Positions 40,211 to 52,057 of a DNA stretch of 64,000 nucleotides are shown here, piece by piece. The position numbers and the translations under genes were made by a program. The notes below the pieces were generated by a model. The model had not been told where the DNA came from. It saw nothing but the letters and a program-made list of their open reading frames with translations, and searched no databases. Location of the stretch: NCBI GenBank assembly GCA_018697195.1, contig CM031878.1:9879351-9943350 (forward strand). Direction: 5' to 3'. This DNA comes from Certhia americana. Taxonomy: Eukaryota; Chordata; Aves; Passeriformes; Certhiidae. Numbering within the stretch: the stretch's first letter is position 1; every line of letters starts with the position of its first letter.

Positions 40211-40248
40211 TTGCTTAAATGCTTGCCTCTTGCTTAAATGCTTGCCTC
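40211..40248. repeat. 19-bp perfect tandem duplication
   Basis: TTGCTTAAATGCTTGCCTC occurs at 40211-40229 and again at 40230-40248 with no mismatch. Confidence 0.95.
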
Positions 40249-43200
40249 TGTAAGTGATGCTTGAGATCAGAAGCTTTGAAAATGAAATGCTGAAGTTTTG
40301 ATCCTTGTGTTGAGATTGTGTTGTCTCCTGACTTCTCAATTCTTCTTGCGGAGTCAGGCTGGAGTGCATGCAAGATTAACTGCAGTGGCTTTCCAGTATC
40401 TCAGAGGTGATGCTGCTGTTTGGCAGCTAGAGGAGGCAGTGAGGAGGGAAATTTTCTTATTGTGCTTGACAGGAAAAAGACCCCAACAAAACAAATGTTT
40501 CAGAGGGCTGAAAGTTTGGCCTTGTGTACTCCTTCACGTTTACTGAATAATATATTAATCCACTGTCTTTGTTTACTTTTCTTCCACTGCAGATCAGAAG
40601 ACATTTGGTGCAGATAGGAAACTTGAATTATTTTATCAGCTTTCAGAAAGAGAAATAGCAGATTTTTAAATTAATTCCTCAGAACTGGGGAAAGCCGGAT
40701 TCCCAAATGGGACTCAGTCTCTGTTTATAGACGAGTTTCGGTGATTCATGTCCTGCAAATATTTTATAAAGTGGAATGGTGCCATGTTATAAAACAGAGA
40801 GGGAAAGCCTGCATCTAGATTACTAGAGATTTTTGTCTCAACTTTGGAAATTTTTTCAAGGAGATGGAAGAATGTATTCCATTGAAAAACAGCCAAGCTT
40901 CTTCTCCCTCAAATAAATCTTATTAATTCTTTTTTTTTTTTTTTTTTATTACTCAGCTGGCTTTAAAGTCAAAGACTGAAGCCTGTGGGATCAGCTGTTC
41001 TAAAGAAAGGCAGTTCATCTTCTGTTTCTGTGTTCATTGCCTTTACTGTCAGCTGTATTGGCCATTTGCTTGGTTTCCCAGAAATGTGTACTTCTGGCAT
41101 GGTTTTTTCAGATAGGGGAATTTTTTGGAAGCTTTCAGTTGGCAACAGTAGAATGTGTTACTCGATACATGAATTTTTACCTGGATGTGAGCGTGTTTTC
41201 TTTCACTTCGAAGGTTGAATTAGTATCTTTCAGCAGAGACAAGTAAAATTATTTTTCTCTCTCTACTGAGCAGAGTAATTTTTCTTCTAACAAGGTTTGA
41301 TCGAAGCACATATTTAGCATCTGCAGTATTTGGGATGTTGACAGTATTGGGATGATGGCTGTCTAGTACTGCCAGAAATGCAGCCTCATACCATTCTGTA
41401 AAATATTTTGGTGGTATGATATGTAATAATTTTCCTTGAGAGGTTTTAATATCCCATTTGATGGTAAATTATGATGATATCTTTACCTGTGGAGGAAAAA
41501 TATAAATTGTAACTTGAAAAAATTTATCAACAAAGAGACTTCATTTGCATTTACTACATATATTTTTATTGATTTCATGGTTTCATCTAGACTTCTCCAT
41601 TTACTTTCCTAAACCTTTTGTATAAGCTGACTTTATTAGCAATTTCTTTTCAGGTGTCTGCTTCTGGAGCAGAATTATATATATAAAAACCCTGGCAACT
41701 AATCCCCAGTTCATAGACATTTTTAAAACATATATCTGGAGGCTTGTGACTCTCAGTTCAGGCTGCAGGCAGAAAGCAGGCTGGAAGGATTATTGACTTC
41801 TTTTTCTTCAGCTTTTTTGTTTGTTTGTTTTCAAAGTGGTTTCCAAGCACTTGACAATGAAATACATTCAGAGACCAGAAAACTCAAGAGTACAACAAAG
41901 CTTCGCAGAACTTTTGTGCTTAGAGAACTGATCTGTTACAACTGACTAAGAAAACACTATTTTATTTTTTTTAAGAAGATGATTGAGCATTTGGTCAGCT
42001 ATGCTTAAAAAAAAGATACACAGAACCAGTTAAGCCAAGAAATACGTAATAATAAACACAGTCAGAAAGAAACATACCAGTTATTTTCTGGTTTCCCCTT
42101 TAAGAGGTTAAGTCTAAAGAGGCTGGTAATATCTTAGCAGCCCTCATTTTTTCAATTTGTTACAGAACCTGAAACCTTCTTACAGCTGACAAAGTTTTGA
42201 AGCAAAGCTGTCCTCACATATTTTCCCATTATTGTCTTGGAGTACTTTTCGCTTTCTGATCTATCTGATCGTCACTATGTGCACTGACTGCATCAAAACA
42301 TCTTTAAAAGTCATTTAAAAGTCCATGATGGCTGTTGAGCTGTTTTAAATATCCGCCACCAACTGCTGGCTTCAGTGGTTAAGAATCTGAATCTCCCTGT
42401 TCTTTTGTTAACTTGTCTGCATAAAAAGAAATTCAGAATTTCTTTTTTTCTGACCACAGGCACAAGGGTAGCTCCTCTGCCTGACATGGGCAGAAGTCAG
42501 GACAATCCCATGTGCTGTGCCTTCCAACAGTTATTACAGAAGCCTGCTTGTAGTAGCTGCTCTTATGAAAGGGTAATTTACACTGAAGCCTGTCATACCT
42601 TTGCTCTTGTTATGGCATGAATTTGCATGTATGCACTGACAGGTTTTTCTTACTTAGCATAGATTTATGGGAGACTCTCTCTGTATTTTAAAATTTCAGA
42701 AGTGAAAGACCTTTTCAGGCAAAGACTTTGAGGTGAATTTGCTGTGCAAACACACAGTCAGGAGGTTTGTAGTCCATTTGAGGATGAGATTGGAGTCTGA
42801 AGTACTAAATAAACAGCTACGTGGCAGCTTTGTACAGTATCTGAGGCTGGATCACACACACACACTGAAATTGAGTCAACAAGGTCTGAATGTAGGAGAA
42901 AGCAAATACAGCATGGGCTGTGTAAACACATAGGTTTGCCTTAGGAAAGTTCCTTCATTGTTCTTGATAATGCTCAGGCCTCAGGGCCGAGATATTTCAA
43001 AACTGTGGATACAGCAGTGTGGGTTCATGGAGAAATGTTTATTCCAGGAATGATCAGAAATTTAAAAACTGAGACTGGGAAATGGTGAAGAAAACCTGGA
43101 GTTTTTAAGGGAGGAGCTATTAAAGATCTGATATCAGTCATCTTGTATGTAAGAGGTTGCTGCAAGGCAGAGGATAAACTGTTCTTTGTCTGCTGAAGAT

Positions 43201-43818
43201 AGACAAAGTAATGTGCTTAAAATGGAGCAAGAGATAGTTGTGGAGCACATTTGGAACACTGATGATAGTGCCAGAGAAGTGACATGAATGTATTGCCCAA
43301 GGAAATGAGATTGTTATGGGATGTGCTATTGCTGATATTTTTAAGATGGATAACTGTTGAAAGTGGTTTAATTCCAGTAACTTTTTCTGGTGGAGACAAT
43401 GGGTTTAACCCTCTTCATACTGTTTTTAAAAACAAAGACCTGCAGTGTAAAGACATTTACATTTAGTAACAGCTACTCTTGTTGCGCTCCAGGCAACCAC
43501 GGTAAAGGTCTTACCTTCTTCTGAAATGCTGAGCTCTCTTATCCTGAATAGCTCCTAAGAGTACATCTGTCTAGAGGATAACATACTTTTCATATCTTTC
43601 AGGGTAAGGAAAAACATCCATGCCTTTTTTGAGTTGGTCTTCAACTCATGGAAGGCAGCTTTCATCCAGAGAAAGTGAACTTCCTATTCTTAAAGAACTT
43701 CAATTATTTTGTAACTTTTAAATTAAAACAAGCCTATAAATGGGAATCTTTTCTTCTGACTAATGTCATTTAATTATGTGACATGAGTCTTATACTGTTC
43801 TTACACACATTTGATAAC

Positions 43819-43852
43819 TTGCTGAAAAGTTGGCAAGCCAACTTTTCAGCAA
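43819..43852. repeat. 34-bp palindrome, perfect 16-bp arms
   Basis: TTGCTGAAAAGTTGGC, centre AA, GCCAACTTTTCAGCAA. All 16 positions pair. The sequence lies in LIFR intron 1 with no transposon features around it. It is too short and loop-less for a standard miRNA precursor. Confidence 0.9.
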
Positions 43853-46271
43853 ATTATAAAATGTGTATAAGAGCACAAAAGCTAGGGAGTCTATTCTTGT
43901 TACGAAAGATTGTGGTTTACAAGACTCTCATCATACCCTGCATGAGACTACTTAGGTTCACTTCTGTGACTGACTAAGAAACTGAAATTAAAACTGTGCT
44001 TGAGTTAGGAGAAGTGGGTATGACTCGGATTTCTGGTAATGCACTGCTATGATGTTATTCTTAAAACTTCTGCAGTACTAGGACAACTCAGTGAGCTATG
44101 TATTGAAAGAGGTGCAGAAAAACAGATTTTCTTAAAATACACACACACATGTAGTTGATGAGTCTACATTGTAAACCTGGCATGACCAAACACGTTTTGC
44201 ACAAATCTACACAGGTAATTTGTTTAGAGGTTTAGGATTAAAACGAGAAGTGTGGGATTTAATTAACACCACATCTCAATTCTCTCTCCTTCAAGTGGCA
44301 TTAGTGCCTTTTTGGACTTTTCCTTTACTTTGCCAGCCGATAAGGGACTGTCAATGGAATTGTGCTAAAGAGCTTGAAATTTTGGGTTTGGAGTTTTCTG
44401 CAAAGGGAAAATAGCCTTTGAATAAGTCCTCAGAAACAGATAAAATTTACTATACTTCATAGACTGAAATAGAAATCAGCAATTTTATTCATGTAACTAC
44501 CAGGTCTGTCTGAGTGGTCTTCACACTTTTTGGAAAGTTTAAATCTGAAGATAGCATCCCATATTTTCATTAATAGCATGGAGAAATACGATATGAATAC
44601 CCTGAGATACACCAGAATGCAGAGGGGGAATTTGGCACAGAGATTAATATATTTTATGTGCTGGTTGGTTCTTGATTCATCTTTACCTGGATTTGTCAAC
44701 CTCTGCTCCTGATTTTGCTTTTAACAAGTTGCACAGCATCGATATTATAAATTAGGAATATATGAAAGATAATCATTGGGGCAGTGTGTGGTAAATTAGT
44801 ATGTGTTTGATGAAGTTTTCAAATGATTTGAAAACATGCTGAAATTAAAATAATTACTAAGCTTTATGGGTGCCCCTCCATATGTAATAGAGGTCTTGAC
44901 CATAGCATTTCTCTCATCTGTTCTGCTGCCTAGACCTTTCCTTCAGCCTGGTTATTGCAAATCAAGAGAAAGAAGAGAAATAGCCTCTTGTGAGCAGGTC
45001 TGGATTACTTGGCATAGTGCTGCTATGTTTCTTCTTGTACATGCAGATTGGTAATGGACAGAAGAGCAATTCACACATTTCCAATTCTCCTCTAAGGGAA
45101 GATTCCTTAAAAAACCCCAAACAAATTAAAACTCAAACTAATAAAAATACATGGTTATATTGCAGGGATGGGGGAGGACAGACCTGGTGGCACAGGGAAC
45201 TTCAGTGTAAAGAGGTTTCTTTTAAAATTACTGAGGCTTTTAGACAAAGTTAGTTATTTTGACCATGTTTGTCAGGCTTTGGAAGATATTTCTGAGTCAA
45301 GGTCAGGAGCCTGGACAAAATGGTAACAAAGCTGCTCTGTAGGACAGGTAGGCTTGGTCATATTCTAGCATGAAAAAGACCCATCCTGCTGTTGGTTGCT
45401 GAGAGAAGACCTCAGGCTACATGAGAGTTGTGGTCTCTGGAAGGGTTTTTATGTCCTTATGGATTTCAGGTAGCAGGGAAACCATGCACCAGGTATTGAC
45501 TGAGTTTTTGGATAGGTTTTCCTTCATTTATTCCCTTTTGAGAACAAAATCTGAAGGTGGTTGATGTGTGGGTGAAACTGTGTGTTCCCAGGGTCCTGCT
45601 AAGCAGCTAAGCTTCTCTTTTTAAAACAAGAAACCTGTTAATCTTCAATGAACACACTAAATATTTCAGAGAAGTTTTCACTCTAAGGTCAGTAGTTGCA
45701 GCAACAACTTTCTTTTTTAATAAAGATATGGCTCACATTTTTTTCCCCCATAATTTTTTCCCCAGGGGTTGTTAGCTAACACTGGATTGAACTAGAGATC
45801 CTGAGTGATCAGATCTGGTTCTGCAATATCTTGGACATCCAAGACATTCAGCTTTGAATGATGACTTTTTGAAAATTGAGCAGAGGAAAGAAGAAAACAG
45901 GTGGTGTGTTTGGTCTTAAGCACATAAATGAATCAGACAACATTTCCATTCACGATATACAATATCCTTTGTAGATGTGACATTTCATTTAAGAAGAGGC
46001 TTTTCACAGGGAAATACTGTATTCTGATATTATATAATCTTATGAACTGTAGGGTTTTATATGTCTATGATTCTTGAGGAAATATCTTACAGAAAATGCA
46101 TGAATCAAGGAGTTGTAACAGAGAAGAAGTTTGTTTGCCAGATGAAGGAGAAGGAGTTGCTATGCTTGGGAACATTACTGAAGAAGAAAACTCTATGGAA
46201 CAAAAAGTGGCATTTGTGGCATACCAGGTCCAGAATTTAAAACTTTGTGGTTTGTTTTTTTTTTATTATTA

Positions 46272-46291
46272 TTTTTTTTTTTTTTTTTTTT
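46272..46291 (+). repeat. T20 homopolymer within the exon-2 acceptor tract
   Basis: The T-run lies 20-40 bases before the acceptor AG (46310-46311) of exon 2. Together with the following 'tatttctctatttaatttt' it makes the polypyrimidine tract. Confidence 0.9.
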
Positions 46292-46332
46292 ATTTCTCTA
46301 TTTAATTTTAGAATTGACCAGCTTGTTGGAAG

Positions 46333-46353
46333 ATGATGCTTACTCCTGCTTAA
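46333..46353 (+). promoter_or_regulatory. LIFR: short upstream ORF in LIFR exon 2
   Basis: Two adjacent ATG codons (46333, 46336) open a six-codon frame ending in TAA (46351-46353), 31 bases before the LIFR start ATG and in a different frame. If included in the mRNA it could reduce or permit reinitiation at the main start. Confidence 0.45.
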
Positions 46354-46384
46354 AGCTGCTATTCTTGAAACAAACAGTAGAAGA

Positions 46385-46466
46385 ATGTGGAAGAACTCAA
46401 GCCTCCGCTGCCTTTTAGCACTAGCTATTTTATGCTTAAGAAGCTTAATGTATAGCCAAGAGATAG
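46385..46466 (+). CDS. LIFR: LIFR exon 2, start codon and signal peptide (residues 1-27)
   Basis: The exon begins at 46312 after 'ctatttaattttag' and coding starts at ATG 46385. That is the first in-frame ATG after a TGA at 46334, and it has A at -3. The product is a typical signal peptide: basic start (Lys3, Arg8), hydrophobic core LLALAILCL, and a likely cut near Tyr-Ser/Gln-Glu (residues 23-25). The donor is ATAG|GTAAGT at 46467, ending in phase 1. The leader is shorter than the roughly 44-residue human one as I remember it. Assignment depends mainly on the following exons and on phase continuity into exon 3. Confidence 0.85.
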
Positions 46467-47165
46467 GTAAGTTTATTGAAATGCAATTCACTAACTACTT
46501 TTTCTCTGTAGCTTCTGTACCTTGTAGTTGCATTGCTTTCCTCCTATATGTGTGTTCAAAACCTGTCAGCTCTGTTGCCCCACACCATCCTAGGGAGGGA
46601 GGCAGTACCAGGCCTGGTCTCTGCTTTCCAGCACAAAGCAGCATCTTGCAAACCAGTGCAAAACTGGGTGTTAAATTCTCCATAGTGCCACTGATAGTCT
46701 AGATTTGCATCAGTGTGAATGTCTAAATTGAAACCTTTTTGCTATATGTGTTGGCTCTCTTCAACCATTTCACACATTATCATTAACTGCCCTTCAGTCA
46801 TTAATTTCCTTCCATGTATGAAATGGAGGAGAGCAAAAAACTCATTAGGTTAAAATCAAAGCTTGTGGTTTTGCCATTGGCCCAAAGCCTGCTTATTAGG
46901 CTAGGCAAGGAATGGGTACTGGGGAATGAGACGCTCTGCTATACACATGAGTGTAAACCCAGATCTCAGGTACCTCTAGAAATCTGTGAGTCTGTGGCTG
47001 TCTAATCAGGCACACAAATCATTCAACAGTTTTAAAATACAAAATATTGATATGCATGCAATAAAAATGTAAGAAGAATGGCTAAAGAAGTGAAAAATTG
47101 TAGTTGCTTTACAGTTGCTCAATTTTGACCTGAAATTTTTGTCTGTATTTCTTATATGATTTCAG
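46467..47165 (+). other. LIFR: LIFR intron 2
   Basis: 699 bases from GTAAGT to 'tatgatttcag'. No repeat or RNA gene is seen. Open frames here are read-through of exon 2 or chance. Confidence 0.8.
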
Positions 47166-47286
47166 GCTCTCTAGAGGACCCCCAGAATTTAAAATGTGTA
47201 ACGCACAATTTACACAAAATGCTCTGTACTTGGGATATCTCTTCTAGAGGAAGACATGGACAAACTGACTTTTGCTACACTACCGA
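47166..47286 (+). CDS. LIFR: LIFR exon 3, first half of domain D1 (residues 28-68)
   Basis: Acceptor 'atttcag' at 47165 and donor GA|GTAAGT at 47287; enters in phase 1 and leaves in phase 2. It encodes the start of the N-terminal cytokine-binding module. Cys38 and Cys48 with the Cys-Thr-Trp motif (48-50) are the hallmark first disulfide of class I cytokine receptors, and Cys64 begins the second pair. The stretch NLKCVTHNL is very close to the same position in human LIFR as I remember it (DLKCVTNNL). This is one of the clearest identifications in the window. Confidence 0.95.
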
Positions 47287-49572
47287 GTAAGTCTCCCCAC
47301 GTACCTGGTTAAAATGTCCCAAACTGTGATGAAAGTACAGTTTTTCCTCAATCACTGCCCATGGAAATTGTGATGCTGTTGTTTTCCAGCATCTCCCATC
47401 AGTTTTCCTTGGGTGGTGCTCCCCCTAGGCCCTGTTAACTCAGGCAATGGCAGGGTTTCTGGCAATGTTGTTCCAGGCTAACAAATTGCCTGCCAAAATC
47501 TGCTTGCTGTTTTCAAAGGACTGGAAGATGCTCTTATTTACTCAGACTTCTCTGTGTGTCTGCCTATCCCTTGCTCAGAGATTTCATGAGGGATATCTTC
47601 AAAACAGGTTCAGTCCAAAAGGAAATGAGAGTTGGAAGCAGTGAATCCTGATGATGTGGGCCAAAGCAGTAGAGTATATGACACAAGAGTTGAGATTCAC
47701 GTGGATTTTGTGTGGAAAAACATGAACAATCTCTCAGTGACTGCCTTGAAACCTTTATAAATTTTAAGCTGCATTAGAGGAAACATAAAAATTATTTTGC
47801 TATTGAAACAGCTTTTCTGAAGTGAAGGCAAGTTGAGAATTTTGCGAAACGTTAAAAAAACTTAAGCATCTTCTATGTTTTTTCACTAATGAGAACTACA
47901 TGTTCAATTCCCCATGCTGCGGGTCCGCCAAATACTTATCATGTGCTAAAGATGAGTTCAAATCCATTCTGCATCTTGATCCTGCCCCCAGTCCAGATTA
48001 TTTGTACTGTCTTTTTTTTTCCTGTAAATTCTGCAGGCAGCCCAGTCTTTTCCTTAGGGTCTATGGGCTTGGCTGCACTTAGTCCACCTACATGCTTGAT
48101 TTTCTATGTCTCATTATCCCTGATCCATTGCCAGCTATCATTTCTATTTAAAAAACACCATATATATGACTCTGTGGCCAGAGTTCAGAAGTGCAGAGTT
48201 CATGAGGTACTGCCCTCTGAACAAGAACAATCATGTAGCTGCTGCTGTTTCTCCTTAGCAAAGAAGGACAGGCTGGGGTCCCTGAAGCAGAGTCTGAGAT
48301 GAGCTTGGTGCAGACCTGAGGGAAAGAGGTAGTGTTTTTCAGTTGCCCAAACATCCTCAAATAATATCTCAGTACTGAAGAGGAACAGTCTTTCTGAGCA
48401 CTCAGATCTCATCTGGTCTTTGCTAGCCCAGTCTTGTTTGAATCTTAAGAGTTCAACCCAAGCTCTTGAGTCCAGCTGATGGGAGCTCCAGGATCCTGTT
48501 CCAGTTCATAAGTGAGTAACAGTCCCTCAGCAGGAAGTCTGGCATTGTTCTCTCTGCTTTCCTTCCTGCTGTGATTCCCCCAAGAGGAAGGTCTGGATTT
48601 TTCCAAACTTTCTGCCTTTCTAGCTGCGTATCAGTGATAATGAGCAAAGGGACTTGACCCATCCATTATTGTTTCCTGTATATATCGACAATCTTCAAGA
48701 CAAAAGCCAGATCACATTGTGCTGAGCACTGCACAAATGTTAGGCACATGTTACATTTTCACCTGGGATCTTAGGAATTCTCTGCTGTGTTCTCTGCTCT
48801 TTCCCTGTGACCTGAGCAGCAGAAGGGAGCTAAAAGATTTGTTCTAAGATGTGGACACAGGTGGTAAATCTGCTCTTTCAACCCATATGCCCTCACTTTG
48901 AAAAGTGGAGGGAGAGTGAGTCAGGAGACACAAAGGGAGGGGACAATACTCTTAGGTTTGGTTTGGGATGTTCTATTTTTCTTATTTTGAAATGTTGATT
49001 CATGGCGATTAGGTTTCAGAAACATGTCTTTTGTTGGCCTTAAGTTTAATTAGATATTAAGAAAAATTTTTTCACAGAAAGGGTTGTAGAGCATTGGAAC
49101 AGAGTGCCCAGGGTAGTGGTGGAGTCACCATTCCTGGAAGTGTTCAAAAAACATGTTGATATGGTACTTAATAACATGGTTGAATGGTGAACGTGGTGCT
49201 TGTGCTAAGTTAACAGTTGCATTTGATAACTTTAAAGGTTTTTTCCAACCTTAATGATTCTTTGATTCTATTATTTTGGTCAAAGAGAAATGTTTTCACT
49301 TTGAAGTGTTCTCTTAACAACTAGTTGGTTGCATTATGCAGCCAGTGCACAATCTACCGCTATGATAAAAATGACTTGAAAGAAAGATAAGGGTATGCCA
49401 TTAATTTGAGATTAACCAAAGCCCAAGCAAGTCTCACTCCTTCACAAATTTGTTATGGAGCTACCTGTTTACTAAAGAGAGTTTGTGTTTTATTAGTGAG
49501 CAAGAATAGGACTTAACTTGCCTTTGCTTCCTGTCAGCAGAAATAACTGCTTAATCCTCTCTGTCTTTTTAG
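47287..49572 (+). other. LIFR: LIFR intron 3
   Basis: 2,286 bases. Contains the CR1 fragment at 49036-49270. Otherwise nothing is recognised; the 137-codon open frame at 47889-48302 has no known domain and no phase-compatible splice sites that I could find. Confidence 0.75.
49036..49270 (+). repeat. CR1 LINE 3'-end fragment in LIFR intron 3
   Basis: The order matches the CR1 3' untranslated region: 'ttagatattaagaaaaatttttt', 'cattggaacagagtgcccaggg', 'gtggagtcaccattcctggaagtgttcaaa', then 'ttttttccaaccttaatgattctttgattcta' with the characteristic ATTCTA-type terminal repeat. The 3' end at the right gives + orientation. It is a short, 5'-truncated, diverged copy. Confidence 0.92.
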
Positions 49573-49715
49573 TGACTTTACTTCTCAAGTGTGTTTTAAA
49601 ACTAAGGAGAGAAGGGTTGAGATTCCAATCCCAGAGGGCTCCATCACAGTGACAATCAAAAGCCCTGGAACTGATTTTGCTACCAAAGAATTTGTAATTC
49701 ACCAGAAAGACGTCT
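49573..49715 (+). CDS. LIFR: LIFR exon 4, second half of domain D1 (residues 68-115)
   Basis: Acceptor 'ctgtctttttag' at 49572 and donor GTCT|GTAAGT at 49716; phase 2 in, phase 1 out. It supplies Cys75, which would pair with Cys64 of exon 3. The alternating pattern VEIPIPEGSITVTI is typical of a fibronectin III strand, followed by FVIHQKDV, which aligns with the end of D1 in LIFR. No N-glycosylation sequon is present in this exon. Confidence 0.93.
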
Positions 49716-51089
49716 GTAAGTATCAGGTCATATGTGTGTGCCTAAGGCCTTTATACTGTGTTTACCAACTCTTCAGATGTGTGTATATGCCTGCAGGTTT
49801 TTTTGGCAGCATTCCTTTATGTAGAATGTTGATATGCTGACTCCATGTGAAGCTTCCATGGGTTATTTTCTATAACCCTTCAAAGGAAAGACTACTCCTC
49901 TTTCTCATAGTTCATAGAAGGAAAAATCAAGGACAGAATGTGAAGACAAAAACAAAATACAACAATGATACATACCTCAGTCTTTGCCCTTTTTAGTCCT
50001 AGTTATAAATTAGGAAGCATTTGTAAACAAATTCCTAATCTACATGTGTAAGTTAATTAGACTTTTTTCCACTTCCTTCCAGGCAAAGAAGGAAGTTGTG
50101 AACAGAAGATGGCAGTGACACAATCTGCCATGTTTGGTTTAGTTTTTGCCTTTGATTTGCTTGCTAACTCCTTCAGTGTAGTCAAATTCTAATGTCAGTA
50201 ACACTTCTTATCCTTGGTTCTGTTTACAGTCATGAGCAGCTCAAGAACTTAAACAAAATGCAATTCAAAAATATTTGGTCAAAACAATGAGTCTCTCAGG
50301 TTTATCACAGATTATCATGGGCTGAACGCTTTATAGGCTCTCAGATCATTGGTCAGGGCTGAAGTTGGATGTATCACACATATTTTTAAAATGTTTTAAC
50401 TTGCACCAGGCCCAATAAACTGCCATAACCCTTGTATTACCAAGGTTCTTCCCTGCTTCTCTTGCTTCACCACAACACATTTGTAGAAGAGATGCTTCTG
50501 TTTAATCTCTCTGTCCTGTGCCCATCAGGATCTCATGCCTTTAACACTTTTTCTAGCTTAAAATCATTTTTCCTGTGATCTTCAGAACCTCATATAAGCT
50601 TCTTCCATCCTGTGCTTTTGCTCTCCTTCCTCACCACTCTCCCTTTGTTGCAAGTCCCCCTTCCTTACTCGTCTCCAAAACATACTTTTCTTTTGGGAAT
50701 CTCCCTAGCAGTGTTCTCATGTGCACTTCCACCATAATTCCTTTATCACTGTGGTATTGAAGGAAGGTTGGGAAAGATGGAATATCTTCCCTGCACTGCA
50801 TTTGGAAGAGTCATATTCACAATCAGTTACTTGCCCATCTACATGCTGAGGTATTAAAACAAAATGCTGCCTGGTGATTCATCAGCACCTGTGCTTTCCT
50901 GAGAACTCTCATGCTCAAGTTGCCACAGATCCTCAAATTACAGAGGTTGAGTTACGTGTTTGTATGGCTACTAGCCAGTTCAGAGCACAGAGATGTGGCT
51001 GTTAAACACCTGTAGGGCCAGTGCTGCTGAGTAATGACCTGAATATGGCTTTTTTCCACCCCACCCCCCCCCCCCACCTCTTTTTCAAG
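49716..51089 (+). other. LIFR: LIFR intron 4
   Basis: 1,374 bases without a recognised repeat or gene. Its last 30 bases are an unusual C-rich polypyrimidine tract with a C12 run at 51064-51075. Confidence 0.75.
51064..51075 (+). repeat. LIFR: C12 homopolymer in the exon-5 acceptor tract
   Basis: Twelve C in a row end 14 bases before the AG of exon 5. The sequence continues CACC TC TTTTT CAAG into the exon. Confidence 0.9.
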
Positions 51090-51253
51090 CCTTTGTTCCT
51101 GTCACTCCACACATTCTTAGTTTAATGCCTGACTTTCCAACTTCCACATTAACTCTGAAGTGGAAGGATAATGGATCGGTCTTCCCATATGGACTGGATG
51201 CTCTCTGGCAGATTCAGATACTCCGAAAAGAAGCAATGGAAGTAGTCACACAG
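51090..51253 (+). CDS. LIFR: LIFR exon 5, first half of domain D2 (residues 116-170)
   Basis: Acceptor 'ctctttttcaag' at 51089 and donor CACAG|GTAAGT at 51254; phase 1 in, phase 0 out. It encodes the beginning of the second fibronectin III fold of cytokine module 1. The core TSTLTLKWKDNGSVFPYG and the end LRKEAMEVV match human LIFR (as remembered) almost residue for residue, which separates LIFR from its paralogue OSMR. No cysteines, as expected for this half-domain. Confidence 0.96.
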
Positions 51254-52057
51254 GTAAGTCACTTTCTTCTTTTATGAAAAATATAGGTACAGTTTTTGCC
51301 CTTGGTAATGTTCTGAGAGGTCACTTGAAAAAAAACTGGGAATTATGAAAATAGTAGAGTTTTGTAGGAGCATAGTGATGCTACTGGCAAGTAACTTCTT
51401 GTTAAATTTCACAGTTGTGGGAACACTGGCTACTGTACTGTTGGTACTTAGTCACAGCATTTTTATTTCTTTTTCTGGTACAAGGACTTTGTAATTAGAA
51501 ATTACTTAAAAATTTGGCAAATACTTTACACTATGGTCTCTATATCTCCAAGAGTGTCTCCAATCTTGGTCACCTCTGAATGTTCAGCTTACTTTTTTCT
51601 TTTTTTTTTTTGTAACCAGAGTTCTTCCAGGCCAGTTTATAACTCTGTGGTATAAATTTTAGTAATGGAGAAAAGACAAAATGTGCAGCCTGGGACTAAT
51701 ATTAGAAGAGTTTTATTTTGGAGAAGCTGGAACGTTTCACTGCCTGTGAGAAGCCCAGGATGCAGTATACCTCTTTAAATGCTTGGGAATCCTCCTGCTC
51801 TCCCTCAAGTGTCTGCCCTCTGGTATTTCTGGCTGACAGTCTACCTAGCTGGTGGGCTATTTAGCAACTTAGGCTTTATCTAGGTAAATTTGCAACACAA
51901 CTAAAAATTAGGTAGAACAGTCCAATAATCTGTGAAGATTTTATGATTTATTCCACCTAATTTGCCATTCTATTGACACTTCGGAGATTATATGTCATTA
52001 CTAACAGGTGTTCACAAGCTCTGTCTTAGTTGATTTCTTGGTGCAAAAACTTTGCAG
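51254..52057 (+). other. LIFR: LIFR intron 5
   Basis: 804 bases; a T-rich patch near 51593-51611 is the only notable feature. Confidence 0.75.

Larger units (their letters stand above)
26282..46311 (+). other. LIFR: LIFR intron 1 (about 20 kb)
   Basis: Between the proposed exon-1 donor and the exon-2 acceptor there is no exon I can support. Visible contents are an ATTTT-rich microsatellite at 26759-26800, an 18-bp tandem duplication at 28460-28495, a T/G-rich tract at 30806-30914, a palindrome at 31007-31032, TA-rich repeats near 32585-32624, a T22 run at 36353-36374, an AAAT repeat at 40074-40093, a 19-bp tandem duplication at 40211-40248, a T18 run at 40930-40947 and a long perfect palindrome at 43819-43852. 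Unannotated alternative first exons or enhancers may be present. Confidence 0.6.

Noticed and set aside
43819..43852. Palindrome as a microRNA hairpin
   Set aside because: A 2-nt loop and 16-bp stem are too short for a Drosha/Dicer substrate and there is no longer flanking pairing.
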